A stretch of DNA of 57,254 nucleotides, from the NCBI GenBank assembly GCA_934435195.1, contig CAKSAJ010000020.1, forward strand, positions 1 through 57,254, written 5' to 3'. Numbering within the stretch: the first letter of the stretch is position 1; every line of letters begins with the position of its first letter. Of this stretch, positions 34,391 through 43,292 are shown one piece after another. Below the pieces are notes generated by a model that ran no database searches, was not told the DNA's origin, and saw nothing but the letters and a program-made list of their open reading frames with translations. The translations under genes were made by a program, and so were the position numbers. This stretch comes from an uncultured Schaedlerella sp. GTDB lineage: Bacteria; Bacillota; Clostridia; Lachnospirales; Lachnospiraceae.

Positions 34391-35641
34391 TTAAATTCTA
34401 AAGTTGAAATCTGCATAAGCAGAACATCCATGTTCATGAACATCCAAACCATCAATTTCTTCTTCTTTAGATACTCTCAAACCGATTGTTTTATCAATAA
34501 TTGTAAAGATAATGATTGCTAATACAAATACGTATGCTGCTGTTGCTGCAACACCAAGCAACTGAGTTCCAAATGTATAATCCGGTGAAAATATACCTGT
34601 TAAAATTGTTCCTGTCGCACCACATACACCATGTACACTGATTGCTCCGACCGGATCATCAATTTTTGCTACCTTATCAAAGAACTCTACTGAAAATACA
34701 ACCAATACACCTGCTATTGCTCCGATGATGATTGCTGACCAGTTACTTACTGCATCACAACCTGCTGTAATTGCTACCAGACCTGCCAGAGAACCATTGA
34801 ATGTCATTGAAACATCAGGTTTTCCATAACGAACCCATGTTACGATCAATGCCATCAATGTAGCGGCTGCGGCTGCAAGGTTTGTTGTCATTGCAATGTC
34901 ACCTAAGTTTGTTGTTGCTGCTGTTGTAGATCCACAGTTAAATCCAAACCAGCAGAACCATAAAATAAATACTCCCAACGCTGCAATTGCAAGATTATGA
35001 CCAGGAATCGCTCTTACTTTTCCTTCCTTGTCATATTTTCCAATACGAGGTCCAAGGATTTTAGCTCCTACCAAAGCACAGATACCACCTACCATATGTA
35101 CTGCTGTAGATCCTGCAAAATCATGGAATCCGAGTTCTGATAACCAGCCTCCGCCCCAGATCCAGTGTCCTGTAATTGGGTAAATAAAAATACTGATTGC
35201 TGCACTGTATGCCAGGTATGCTGCAAATTTTGTTCTCTCAGCCATAGATCCTGAAACAATCGTTGCTGCTGTTGCACAAAATACTGTATGGAAAATAATA
35301 AACACACCTGCCGGAAGTCCATTGATCATTCCATCTGCATCTGCCAGAGATGTCGGATCAAAAAATCCTTTGATTCCTACAATACCATTCCAATCTGTAC
35401 CATGCATTAAAGCAAAACCAAATATAAAGAAGAAAATACTTCCAAGGACAAAGTCCATCATGTTCTTCATCAAAATATTTCCTGTATTTTTGGCTCTTGT
35501 AAAACCTGCCTCACACATAGCAAATCCTGCCTGCATAAAATAAACCAATATAGCTCCTAACATTGTCCACATAACATTTATCAATAATGCTGTTGCGTCT
35601 ATGCTATCCATTCCGCCTGCAATTAAATCTGTCAATCCCAT
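34391..35641 (-). CDS. amtB: Ammonium transporter
   Basis: Trimeric membrane channel for ammonium/ammonia. At 416 aa with about 11 transmembrane segments it fits the Amt family. Signature regions are MQAGFAMCEAGFTRAKNTGNI, the family signature around DFAGSTAVHMVGGICALVGA (containing the first conserved pore His), and ISVHGVCGATGTIL (second pore His). It follows glnK, separated by a strong hairpin, in the usual glnK-amtB order, so GlnK is expected to plug this channel under nitrogen sufficiency. AAGGAGG precedes the start. Confidence 0.97.
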   Translation of the reverse strand: MGLTDLIAGGMDSIDATALLINVMWTMLGAILVYFMQAGFAMCEAGFTRAKNTGNILMKNMMDFVLGSIFFFIFGFALMHGTDWNGIVGIKGFFDPTSLADADGMINGLPAGVFIIFHTVFCATAATIVSGSMAERTKFAAYLAYSAAISIFIYPITGHWIWGGGWLSELGFHDFAGSTAVHMVGGICALVGAKILGPRIGKYDKEGKVRAIPGHNLAIAALGVFILWFCWFGFNCGSTTAATTNLGDIAMTTNLAAAAATLMALIVTWVRYGKPDVSMTFNGSLAGLVAITAGCDAVSNWSAIIIGAIAGVLVVFSVEFFDKVAKIDDPVGAISVHGVCGATGTILTGIFSPDYTFGTQLLGVAATAAYVFVLAIIIFTIIDKTIGLRVSKEEEIDGLDVHEHGCSAYADFNFRI

Positions 35642-35707
35642 ATCTACATCCTCCTTCTCATTTCTTTAGAGACTGTCTTTTAACTATCTCATTCAATATT
35701 TCAAAAG

Positions 35708-35758
35708 AAAGAGGACACCTGTAAGAACATTTTTATGTATCTTACAACTATCCTCTTT
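35708..35758 (-). terminator. Intercistronic terminator-like hairpin between glnK and amtB
   Basis: AAAGAGGA/TCCTCTTT (outer) and TGTAAGA/TCTTACA (inner) pair over 51 bases, followed on the minus strand by CTTTTG. It would end or reduce transcription between glnK and amtB, or act as an attenuator or RNA stabiliser. Confidence 0.7.
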
Positions 35759-35797
35759 GATAAAATCTATTTTTTTATTTTCATGGTTTGCACCGAA

Positions 35798-36136
35798 TTA
35801 TAATGCATTCGATCCACGTTCTCCTGTTCGGATTCGAACTGCATCCTGTACTTCGTATACGAAGATTTTTCCATCTCCATAAGTACCTGTCTGAATTTCA
35901 TCTACAACTCTTTTGATAATTTTTTCTGCTGTATCTGGTTCAACAATTGTCTCCACTTTTACTTTTGGTAAAAGATTCACACTATATTCTGCACCTCGAT
36001 AAATCTTTTTATGTCCCTTCTGATTACCATATCCCATAATATTTGTTATCATAAGACCATTTGCCTGACAATCATCCAGGATCCCCTTCAAATCCTCTAA
36101 TTTTTCTGGCTGAATTACAATTTCAAGTTTCTTCAT
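35798..36136 (-). CDS. glnK: Nitrogen regulatory protein PII
   Basis: Trimeric signal protein that senses 2-oxoglutarate and ATP/ADP and controls AmtB. The 112 aa length is exact for the family. The T-loop contains GYGNQKGHKKIYRGAEYSVN, retaining both tyrosines that correspond to Tyr46 and Tyr51 of E. coli PII, so uridylylation is possible in principle. The B-loop is TGTYGDGKIFVY and the C-loop RIRTGERG. It has a consensus promoter and a hairpin-rich leader upstream and is followed by amtB. Confidence 0.96.
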   Translation of the reverse strand: MKKLEIVIQPEKLEDLKGILDDCQANGLMITNIMGYGNQKGHKKIYRGAEYSVNLLPKVKVETIVEPDTAEKIIKRVVDEIQTGTYGDGKIFVYEVQDAVRIRTGERGSNAL

Positions 36137-36158
36137 ATTCTCAACCTCCTTCTATTAT

Positions 36159-36184
36159 CGAAAAATTGCTTTCGCAATTTTTTC
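36159..36184 (-). promoter_or_regulatory. Leader hairpin directly before the glnK ribosome site
   Basis: On the minus strand AAAAATTGC-GAAA-GCAATTTTT forms a perfect 9-bp stem with a GAAA loop, then CGATAATAG and AGGAGG. The T-run makes it terminator-like. It is the second hairpin of the glnK leader. Confidence 0.6.
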
Positions 36185-36226
36185 TCGTTAAACAGGGTCG
36201 CATGCATGACAACTACAAAACAAAAG

Positions 36227-36255
36227 AGGCGCTTTTCCGTAATGGAAAAACGCCT
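36227..36255 (-). terminator. Attenuator-like terminator in the glnK leader
   Basis: On the minus strand AGGCGTTTTTCC pairs with GGAAAAGCGCCT (12 bp, one wobble, 5-base loop), followed by CTTTTGTTTTG. It lies about 12-40 bases after the predicted start of the glnK transcript, so it would stop most transcripts unless countered. It could alternatively be only the terminator of the VanY-like gene upstream, although the glnK promoter stands before it. Confidence 0.7.
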
Positions 36256-36273
36256 TTGTTTTTGTTGAGTCCT

Positions 36274-36301
36274 ATTATACTCACCTCTGTCAGAATGTCA
36301 A
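36274..36301 (-). promoter_or_regulatory. Consensus promoter for glnK-amtB
   Basis: TTGACA (36301-36296), 16-base spacer, TATAAT (36279-36274) on the minus strand. Predicted start near 36267. No -24/-12 sigma-54 pattern was noticed here. Confidence 0.8.
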
Positions 36302-36362
36302 TTAAATATTTGAATTTTTTATACTTTTGTGACTATTCATGAATTTTATTTAATTTTCCAGA

Positions 36363-37193
36363 TTATTTTCCGTCTTTTTGCTGTTCCAAATATTCTTCAA
36401 GCGTAATTCCCTGTCCCATAATTTCTTTTGCCGCTGTTTTACCGACATAACGGAAATGCCATGGTTCATAAACAATTCCTGTTACATCTGACTTATCAGT
36501 AGGATAACGCAAAATATAACCATAATTTGCACAGTTTGCTTTCAGCCACTTTGCTTCATCAGTATTTTCTTGTTCATCATTCAACTCCTGATAAGTTGAT
36601 GATGTAATATCCATTGCCAATCCGGTAGCATGTTCACTTGTCCCCGGCACTGCTACAGACTGTTTTGTTTCATCATAGGCCTCTAATGGTGTTTTTCCCT
36701 GATAAATCCAGTTTAACATTGTATCATTAAACACACCTTTTTGTGTCTCATAGTCACGATATGCAGATATAATATTCAAACTCATCCCAGCATCCGCAGC
36801 ATCCTGGAACATCTTCTTTGTATCATCCGCAATACGACTGTCTACAGAATAATCATCTGTTATTTTGGTCAGACTCGGCGCATAAGATGTATCCAGCGGG
36901 CTCTCGCTATTAATCAGAACAAGACTCCAGTCATCATCGTTTGAGGCTAATTTCTCCGCATTTTCCTTTGCGATCTCCTCCGATGACGGCTGCACCTTAG
37001 CCTTTTCAGCTTCTGCCTGCAACTGTTCATTTTCTTTTTTCAGCTTATTCTCTGTAGTTTTACATTCTTCTCTTACTTCTTTGATTCTTGCTCTTCCACT
37101 CAATCCCATAAGAAGCATTCCTATCAATGCTCCAAAGATGATTCCAATGCAAAGTATTTTTATCAGACGATATTTCATCGCTTTTTTCTTCAT
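36363..37193 (-). CDS. D-alanyl-D-alanine carboxypeptidase, VanY/M15B type
   Basis: Zinc peptidase that trims the terminal D-Ala of peptidoglycan stem peptides outside the membrane. A basic N-terminus and one transmembrane anchor (about 10-32) are followed by a coiled coil (about 35-70) and the M15 domain (about 115-270). Zinc and catalytic residues are in SEHATGLAMDI (His and Asp) and YEPWHFRYVG (Glu and His); ISAYRDYETQKGVF is also typical. It follows the GGDEF/EAL gene by 31 bases and is probably co-transcribed. No vanH/vanA genes are nearby, so this is housekeeping wall turnover, not vancomycin resistance. Confidence 0.92.
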   Translation of the reverse strand: MKKKAMKYRLIKILCIGIIFGALIGMLLMGLSGRARIKEVREECKTTENKLKKENEQLQAEAEKAKVQPSSEEIAKENAEKLASNDDDWSLVLINSESPLDTSYAPSLTKITDDYSVDSRIADDTKKMFQDAADAGMSLNIISAYRDYETQKGVFNDTMLNWIYQGKTPLEAYDETKQSVAVPGTSEHATGLAMDITSSTYQELNDEQENTDEAKWLKANCANYGYILRYPTDKSDVTGIVYEPWHFRYVGKTAAKEIMGQGITLEEYLEQQKDGK

Positions 37194-37224
37194 CTGTCTT
37201 TATCTCCCATCTTATTTTTTACAC

Positions 37225-38841
37225 CTACTGCATATATCGCACTTCAAATGTCTCAATTGTAATTGCTTTATTAAATAAATTTCCCTGAACATAATCGCAG
37301 CCCAATTCTTGCATTACATTCAACTGATCCTGTGTTTCTACTCCGCAGGCATAAACAGATGCACCCAGTCGACGGCAAATATCAATCACTGCTTTTGCCA
37401 CTATTCTGCTTTTACTGTTTCCTACAATATTAGAAGTAATTCCTTTATCTAATTTTAGACCATCAAACTCCATAATAGACAAAATAGAAAAACTTGAATC
37501 TTTAGCCCCAAAATCATCCAAAAGAACTCTCACATTCGCTTTTCGGATTTTATTACTTGTCTCAGCAAGCATCTCTGGATTCATCTCCTGATTTGTCTCC
37601 GATACTTCCACTTGCAAATACTCGCTTGACACATGATATTTTTCAATTATCTTCAGGATCTTATCTCCAACACTCTCATATCGTAAAGTTGCTCCTGAGA
37701 AATTGACAGAAATCGGCAACATCATCCGGCCTTCATTCTCCCATCTGCGAAGCGTCTTACACACTTCTTCAAACACATACAAGTCCAGATAATGTGAAAG
37801 CTTTGTTTCCTCCAAAAGTGTCAGGTAACGTCCCGGATCCACAATCCCCAAATCTTTATGATGATACCTCACAACCGCTTCGGCTCCGACAACCTCTTCC
37901 GATTCTGCCTCCAGCACTGGTTTTAAACATACAATAAAATTCCCCTGCTCAATATCATCTAATAAATCCTGCTTAATAATCGGTTCATGATGACCTTTTT
38001 TCAGATTTTTATAATATTTACGTTTTTCTTTACGCATCATATTCCCTGCATCCATAACAAGATCATCTATATTGATATCCAGTTTTTCCCAGGCATATCC
38101 CATCGTAACCAGTCCAAGACTGATATTGTCTAATTTGTCACTGCTGCTGTGGATACGATTCATGAATTCTTCATATGAAATATTCTCCGCGAGAATCAGG
38201 TATTCATCTCCTGTCATCCGAAAAACCATAAATCCTTTAAAGAACTCTTCCAGTACTTCTCCTACTCGGATAACAACCTCGTCTCCATATTCCCTTCCAA
38301 ACTCTTTATTAAAATTCTTCAGCCCATTTACATCGACAGAAACCGCACCCAGAGATTTTAACGCTTCTTGATTCACCTCTGAAAGGTATCCCACAAAACT
38401 ATTCCTGTTCAGCAAGCCTGTCAAGTCATCATGGTAACTTAGATATTCCTGCTGTCTTTGTAATTTCTGCAGAACTGTTGTCTGCGAAATATATGGAAGC
38501 AGCGAACGTAATAAAGAAAGATCACACCCTCCTCTGTGAACATTCACAACTGCCAGTATTGCCTTCTGATTTTCACCCATCGGATAAAATACACTGTAGC
38601 TGTCTTCTGTGGTGTCTGTAACTTCCTCCCTCAACCATTTTGGAAACTGGTCCGAGGATAACATCTTGATTCGGTCTCTCTGCCACGGAATATTCTCCGC
38701 ACACCACTCATAGACCATTGTAATCTCTTCATCATCCCGTTCAACGTAGTATGCATATTCTGAATCATAGTAATCACGTACTGTTCTCAAAGCATCATTC
38801 ATCAGCTCTACCATCGAACGTAATTTATCTTTTTCACTCAT
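37225..38841 (-). CDS. GGDEF/EAL domain protein, probable c-di-GMP phosphodiesterase
   Basis: A 538-residue soluble protein: a GAF-like N-terminal domain (about 5-125), GGDEF domain (about 135-285) and EAL domain (about 290-535). The GGDEF signature is altered to TGDEY (210-214), so cyclase activity is doubtful. In the EAL domain the catalytic set is retained: Glu321 (EAVVR), Asn380, Glu412, Asp442/Asp443 (LDDFGAKDSS), Lys463, Glu502 (GVET) and Gln519. I predict c-di-GMP hydrolysis. The start at 38841 is set by GGGAG 7 bases upstream. Lack of membrane helices points to a cytoplasmic signal. Confidence 0.9.
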   Translation of the reverse strand: MSEKDKLRSMVELMNDALRTVRDYYDSEYAYYVERDDEEITMVYEWCAENIPWQRDRIKMLSSDQFPKWLREEVTDTTEDSYSVFYPMGENQKAILAVVNVHRGGCDLSLLRSLLPYISQTTVLQKLQRQQEYLSYHDDLTGLLNRNSFVGYLSEVNQEALKSLGAVSVDVNGLKNFNKEFGREYGDEVVIRVGEVLEEFFKGFMVFRMTGDEYLILAENISYEEFMNRIHSSSDKLDNISLGLVTMGYAWEKLDINIDDLVMDAGNMMRKEKRKYYKNLKKGHHEPIIKQDLLDDIEQGNFIVCLKPVLEAESEEVVGAEAVVRYHHKDLGIVDPGRYLTLLEETKLSHYLDLYVFEEVCKTLRRWENEGRMMLPISVNFSGATLRYESVGDKILKIIEKYHVSSEYLQVEVSETNQEMNPEMLAETSNKIRKANVRVLLDDFGAKDSSFSILSIMEFDGLKLDKGITSNIVGNSKSRIVAKAVIDICRRLGASVYACGVETQDQLNVMQELGCDYVQGNLFNKAITIETFEVRYMQ

Positions 38842-38876
38842 TGTAATTCTCCCTAATATCAATTCAGCTAAAGTAT

Positions 38877-38905
38877 ATTTTAGTATAATAATGTGAAAAA
38901 AGCAA
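38877..38905 (-). promoter_or_regulatory. Promoter for GGDEF/EAL-vanY unit
   Basis: TTGCTT (38905-38900) and TAAAAT (38882-38877), spacer 17 bases, minus strand, about 36 bases before the start codon. Confidence 0.55.
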
Positions 38906-38966
38906 CACTACGCACTCCTATGTGTTACATTTCTGTTACTTTTTTTACAAATATTTTTAACAACCA

Positions 38967-39017
38967 AAAAAGAACCATACAATTCCGACATAAAAAGTCT
39001 TTTTGTACAGTTCTTTT
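38967..39017. terminator. Terminator of the F-type ATP synthase operon
   Basis: Read on the minus strand, AAAAGAAC-TGTACAA pairs with TTGTATG-GTTCTTTT with one or two mismatches, followed by a T-run. It lies just after the atpC stop codon. Confidence 0.8.
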
Positions 39018-39034
39018 ATGATTATTTACAATAT

Positions 39035-39454
39035 TTACACATTCCAATGCTTTCCATGTGATACTTTCAAACGGTTCATCGCTCTGGCAAGAGAAGCCTG
39101 CGTATGATAGTATTCCTGAATACTCTGTTTCTGACGCAGCTGTTCCTGTGCACGTTCTTTTTGTTCCTGTGCATGACGGATATCAATCTCTTCCGGACGC
39201 TCTGCTGTCTGCACAAGTACGGTTACACGGTTATTAACAATCTCCATAAAACCACTTCCGACAGCTACCTCACGCCAGTCCCCCGGCTCAATTTCTATGC
39301 GGGCAACTCCGACATTTACTGCGATCACCATATTCTCATGGTTTGGCAAAATTCCTATTGTACCGCCATCATAAGCCGGTATAACGATTTGCCTGCAGCG
39401 TCCTTCGTAAAACACACGGTCACTTGCAATTATTTTCAGACCAAATGTTTCCAT
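39035..39454 (-). CDS. atpC: F-type ATP synthase epsilon subunit
   Basis: Central-stalk subunit and regulator of the F1 motor, 139 aa. The N-terminal beta sandwich has FGLKIIASDRVFYEG and YDGGTIGILPNHENMV, and the C-terminal part forms two helices (IDIRHAQEQKERAQEQLRQ) that can inhibit hydrolysis. It is last in the operon, 12 bases after atpD. AAAGGAG precedes the start. Confidence 0.95.
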   Translation of the reverse strand: METFGLKIIASDRVFYEGRCRQIVIPAYDGGTIGILPNHENMVIAVNVGVARIEIEPGDWREVAVGSGFMEIVNNRVTVLVQTAERPEEIDIRHAQEQKERAQEQLRQKQSIQEYYHTQASLARAMNRLKVSHGKHWNV

Positions 39455-39466
39455 ATATGCACTCCT

Positions 39467-40867
39467 TTACTCTTCTGAGCCCATTGTCTTCGCTTTCTCA
39501 ATAACATCGTCAATTGTTCCGACATTAAAGAATGCATTTTCCGGATATTGATCCATATCTCCATCAATAATAGCTTTAAATCCACGGATTGTCTCATTTA
39601 AAGGCACATATTTTCCATGAATTCCTGTAAATGTTTCTGCAACGGAGAATGGCTGTGACAAGAATTTCTGAATCTTTCTTGCACGCATAACTGTTGCCTT
39701 ATCTTCATCAGAAAGCTCTTCCATACCAAGAATTGCGATGATATCCTGCAACTCTTTATATTTCTGCAAAATTGCTTTTACCTGATTGGCAATTCTATAG
39801 TGTTCCTCACCAACAATATCCGCTTCCAAAATACGTGAACTTGATTCCAGTGGGTCTACCGCCGGATAAATTCCCTGTTCTACAACTTTACGTGAAAGTA
39901 CAGTTGTTGCATCCAAATGGGCAAATGTTGTTGCAGGAGCCGGGTCAGTCAAATCATCTGCAGGTACATATACTGCCTGTACAGATGTAATGGATCCATT
40001 CTTTGTAGATGCAATTCGTTCCTGTAACTCACCCATTTCTGTTGCAAGTGTAGGCTGATAACCTACGGCTGAAGGCATACGTCCAAGCAATGCAGATACC
40101 TCTGAACCAGCCTGTGTAAAACGGAAAATATTATCGATGAATAACAGCACATTCTGATGTTCCTCATCTCTGAAATATTCAGCCATCGTCAGTCCTGTCT
40201 CTGCCACACGCATACGTGCTCCAGGTGGCTCGTTCATCTGACCAAATACCAAGGCTGTCTTCTCCAGAACTCCTGAGGCTTTCATCTCTGTCCAAAGGTC
40301 ATTACCTTCACGAGAACGCTCTCCTACACCGGTAAAAATAGAATATCCACCATGCTCTGTTGCAACGTTATGGATCAATTCCTGAATCAATACTGTCTTA
40401 CCTACACCGGCACCGCCGAACAGACCAATCTTACCACCTTTTGCATATGGTGCAAGAAGGTCAATAACTTTAATACCAGTTTCCAGAATCTCTACAACCG
40501 GACTCTGTTCTTCAAATGTCGGAGGATCGCGATGGATAACCCATTTCTGAGCATCGTCTTCAATTTTGTCTCCGTTATCAATCGTTTCACCAAGCACATT
40601 GAACAAACGTCCAAGTGTCTGATCTCCAACAGGAACGCGGATACCTGCTCCTGTTGCAGTTACTTCCATATCTTTATGAAGTCCTTCACTTGCAGCCAGC
40701 ATCAGGCAGCGCACTTCATTGTTTCCAAGATGCTGTGCAACTTCCATAACGCAGACTTTACCATTATTTTCTACCTCCAAAGCATCTTTGATGCTAGGAA
40801 GATTTCCATCTTCAAATAATACGTCAACGACAGGTCCCATAACCTGTACAATTCGTCCTTTATTCAT
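39467..40867 (-). CDS. atpD: F-type ATP synthase beta subunit
   Basis: Catalytic subunit of F1, 466 aa. The P-loop is GLFGGAGVGKTVLI, the catalytic Glu is in GVGERSREGND, and ALVFGQMNEPPGARMRVAETGLTMAEYFRDEE and LLFIDNIFRFTQAGSEVSALLGRMPSAVGYQPTLATEMG are strongly conserved. It lies 9 bases after atpG. Fully intact. Confidence 0.98.
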   Translation of the reverse strand: MNKGRIVQVMGPVVDVLFEDGNLPSIKDALEVENNGKVCVMEVAQHLGNNEVRCLMLAASEGLHKDMEVTATGAGIRVPVGDQTLGRLFNVLGETIDNGDKIEDDAQKWVIHRDPPTFEEQSPVVEILETGIKVIDLLAPYAKGGKIGLFGGAGVGKTVLIQELIHNVATEHGGYSIFTGVGERSREGNDLWTEMKASGVLEKTALVFGQMNEPPGARMRVAETGLTMAEYFRDEEHQNVLLFIDNIFRFTQAGSEVSALLGRMPSAVGYQPTLATEMGELQERIASTKNGSITSVQAVYVPADDLTDPAPATTFAHLDATTVLSRKVVEQGIYPAVDPLESSSRILEADIVGEEHYRIANQVKAILQKYKELQDIIAILGMEELSDEDKATVMRARKIQKFLSQPFSVAETFTGIHGKYVPLNETIRGFKAIIDGDMDQYPENAFFNVGTIDDVIEKAKTMGSEE

Positions 40868-40876
40868 ATGCTATTC

Positions 40877-41773
40877 TCACTTCCTTTTCCGCTTCTGCGC
40901 ATTTGCGCCACTGCAGACCTCAGTAATTTCCTGAGTGATCGCAGCCTGTCTGGCTCTGTTATATTCAATAGAAAGTTCTCTGATAATATCCTGTGCACTG
41001 TCTGTTGCTGTCTGCATCGCAGTCATTCGAGCATTATGCTCACTTGCATATGCCTCAACCAGACAACCATAAATCATACCTACAATATAGTTTGGTACAA
41101 TAATGTCCATCACTGCCTGTGCAGATGGATACAATGCAATCGCTTCACGATATACGTTAAGCGGCATCTTCATCTCGTTGAATGAGCTTCTCTCCAGCGG
41201 AAGCAGACGAACCTTCTCCACTTCCGACTGAATTGAATTTTCCATTCGTGTATATACAATATATACTTCGTCCAGCTCTCCATTTCCAAACTGTTCAAGA
41301 AGAGTTGCGGCAATATCTCTTGCCCGGTGCATTGTTGGTTTCTGTACAGTGTACTGGAAATTTGTGTCAATCTTTACTCCGCTCTTAGCAAAATAATGTC
41401 TTCCCAGCTCACCTACAACAAATAATTTATGCTCTCCCGGACCTGCAAGTATCTCTTCTTCTGCCTTCACCACATTGTGGTTGTAGGCTCCTGCCAGACC
41501 TTTATCCGCAGTTACTACGATTGATGCGATCTTACGTTTCTCTGGCGGAATCTCTTCTCGAAGATCAAAAAACCGTTGCTTCTCCATCTCCGGTACATGT
41601 CGGAGAATTCGTGAAATTTCTCCCTGCAAGCCATAGAAATAAGGCTCTGTGTCAGCCAGCTTTTTCTTGGCCTGACGCATCTTTGTCGAAGAAATCATAT
41701 ACATGGCATTTGTAATCTTCATCGTGTCTTTTACACTGTTAATACGAGTCTGTATTTCTCTGATATTTGCCAT
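40877..41773 (-). CDS. atpG: F-type ATP synthase gamma subunit
   Basis: Rotating central shaft of F1, 298 aa. N-terminal helix IREIQTRINSVKDTMKITNAMYMISSTKMRQAKK and C-terminal helix EHNARMTAMQTATDSAQDIIRELSIEYNRARQAAITQEITEVCSGA form the coiled coil, both highly conserved. VVTADKGLAGAYNHNVV lies in the middle domain. One base separates it from the atpA stop. Confidence 0.96.
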   Translation of the reverse strand: MANIREIQTRINSVKDTMKITNAMYMISSTKMRQAKKKLADTEPYFYGLQGEISRILRHVPEMEKQRFFDLREEIPPEKRKIASIVVTADKGLAGAYNHNVVKAEEEILAGPGEHKLFVVGELGRHYFAKSGVKIDTNFQYTVQKPTMHRARDIAATLLEQFGNGELDEVYIVYTRMENSIQSEVEKVRLLPLERSSFNEMKMPLNVYREAIALYPSAQAVMDIIVPNYIVGMIYGCLVEAYASEHNARMTAMQTATDSAQDIIRELSIEYNRARQAAITQEITEVCSGANAQKRKRK

Positions 41774-41774
41774 C

Positions 41775-43292
41775 TTAACACCTGCTCTTCTTAAATTCCT
41801 TTGCAGTCTCTACAATCTTCTCGGCCAGTTCATCGGACAATACCTTTGTCTCTTCAATTTCTTTGCCGATTTCAGGATGTTCTATTGCAAAATAATGCAA
41901 CATATCTCGCTGGAATTCTTTAATTTTTGCTTTTTCAACTCCAAGCATCACTTTATTTCTTGCAGCACATAATGTAATAACTTTATCTGCCAATCCCATC
42001 GGTGCTCCTAATGGCTGCTTCAAAAGTTCCATCAAACCACTACCATACTCCAGCTGTTCTTTTGTTGCAGCATCCAAATCCGAACTGAACTGCGTAAATA
42101 CTTCCATCTCACGATACTGGGCAAGATCGATACGAAGACTTCCTGCTGCCTTCTTCATTGCTTTTGTCTGTGCATCTCCACCTACACGGGATACAGACAA
42201 ACCAACGTTAACCGCCGGACGCATACCAGATGCAAACAAATCACTTTCAAGGAAAATCTGTCCGTCTGTAATAGAAATTACGTTTGTAGGGATGTATGCA
42301 GACACATCACCAGCCTGTGTTTCAATAATTGGAAGTGCTGTAATAGAACCTCCGCCAAGTGCATCATTCAAACGGCTGGAACGCTCCAACAGTCTTGAAT
42401 GCAGATAAAATACGTCTCCAGGATATGCTTCACGTCCAGGCGAACGTCCAAGTAACAATGATAATGCACGGTAAGCAACCGCATGTTTTGAAAGATCATC
42501 ATATATGATCAATACATCTTTCCCTTTGTGCATATAATATTCAGCCATAGCAGTTCCTGCATATGGAGAAATATATTGAAGTGGTGCACAATCACTTGCT
42601 GTTGAAGCAACAACGATTGTGTAATCCATCGCACCTGCTTCCTTAAATGTATTTACTACCTTAGCAACTGTAGATGCTTTCTGACCAATTGCAACATAGA
42701 TACAAATTACATCTTTTCCCTTCTGGTTCAAAATTGTATCGGTAGCAATTGAAGTTTTACCAGTCTGACGGTCTCCAATGATCAACTCACGCTGTCCACG
42801 TCCAATTGGGAACATAGAATCGATTGACAGAATACCTGTCTCCATTGGTACACTTACAGATTTACGGTCAATAATACCAGGCGCTTCATTTTCGATTGGG
42901 CGATAACCATCTGCTTCAATCTCACCTGCTCCGTCAATTGGCTCGCCGAGTGCATTGACAACTCGTCCGATAAATTTATCTCCGACCGGAACACCGGCCT
43001 TTTTCCCTGTTCGAGCAACTTTTGTTCCTTCTTTGATCTCTGTGTCATGGCCAAACAAGATACATCCGATAGCATCTTTCTGGATATCCTGAACCATTCC
43101 CTTCAGACCATTTTCAAAGGTAAGAATTTCCCCGTACATGGCGTGATCAATCCCGTAAATGGTTGCGATTCCGTCACCGACTGTAATTACAGTACCGACT
43201 TCGCTGTCCTTACTGATCTGATCAAAATTCTCTATTTCATTTTTCAGAATAGAAATGATTTCTTCTGAATTGATTGAACTCACCTTGTTCAC
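41775..43292 (-). CDS. atpA: F-type ATP synthase alpha subunit
   Basis: Non-catalytic nucleotide-binding subunit of F1, 505 aa. The P-loop is GDRQTGKTSIA; the arginine-finger region is RPAVNVGLSVSRVGGDAQ. EYYMHKGKDVLIIYDDLSKHAVAYRALSLLLGRSPGREAYPGDVFY is typical. Start and atpH stop overlap by 4 bases (ATGA), suggesting coupling. Confidence 0.97.
   Translation of the reverse strand: MNKVSSINSEEIISILKNEIENFDQISKDSEVGTVITVGDGIATIYGIDHAMYGEILTFENGLKGMVQDIQKDAIGCILFGHDTEIKEGTKVARTGKKAGVPVGDKFIGRVVNALGEPIDGAGEIEADGYRPIENEAPGIIDRKSVSVPMETGILSIDSMFPIGRGQRELIIGDRQTGKTSIATDTILNQKGKDVICIYVAIGQKASTVAKVVNTFKEAGAMDYTIVVASTASDCAPLQYISPYAGTAMAEYYMHKGKDVLIIYDDLSKHAVAYRALSLLLGRSPGREAYPGDVFYLHSRLLERSSRLNDALGGGSITALPIIETQAGDVSAYIPTNVISITDGQIFLESDLFASGMRPAVNVGLSVSRVGGDAQTKAMKKAAGSLRIDLAQYREMEVFTQFSSDLDAATKEQLEYGSGLMELLKQPLGAPMGLADKVITLCAARNKVMLGVEKAKIKEFQRDMLHYFAIEHPEIGKEIEETKVLSDELAEKIVETAKEFKKSRC

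Noticed and set aside
36363..37193. Vancomycin resistance cluster because of VanY- and VanW-like genes
   Set aside because: No vanH, vanA/B ligase or vanX is present, and VanY and VanW family proteins are common housekeeping envelope proteins in these bacteria.
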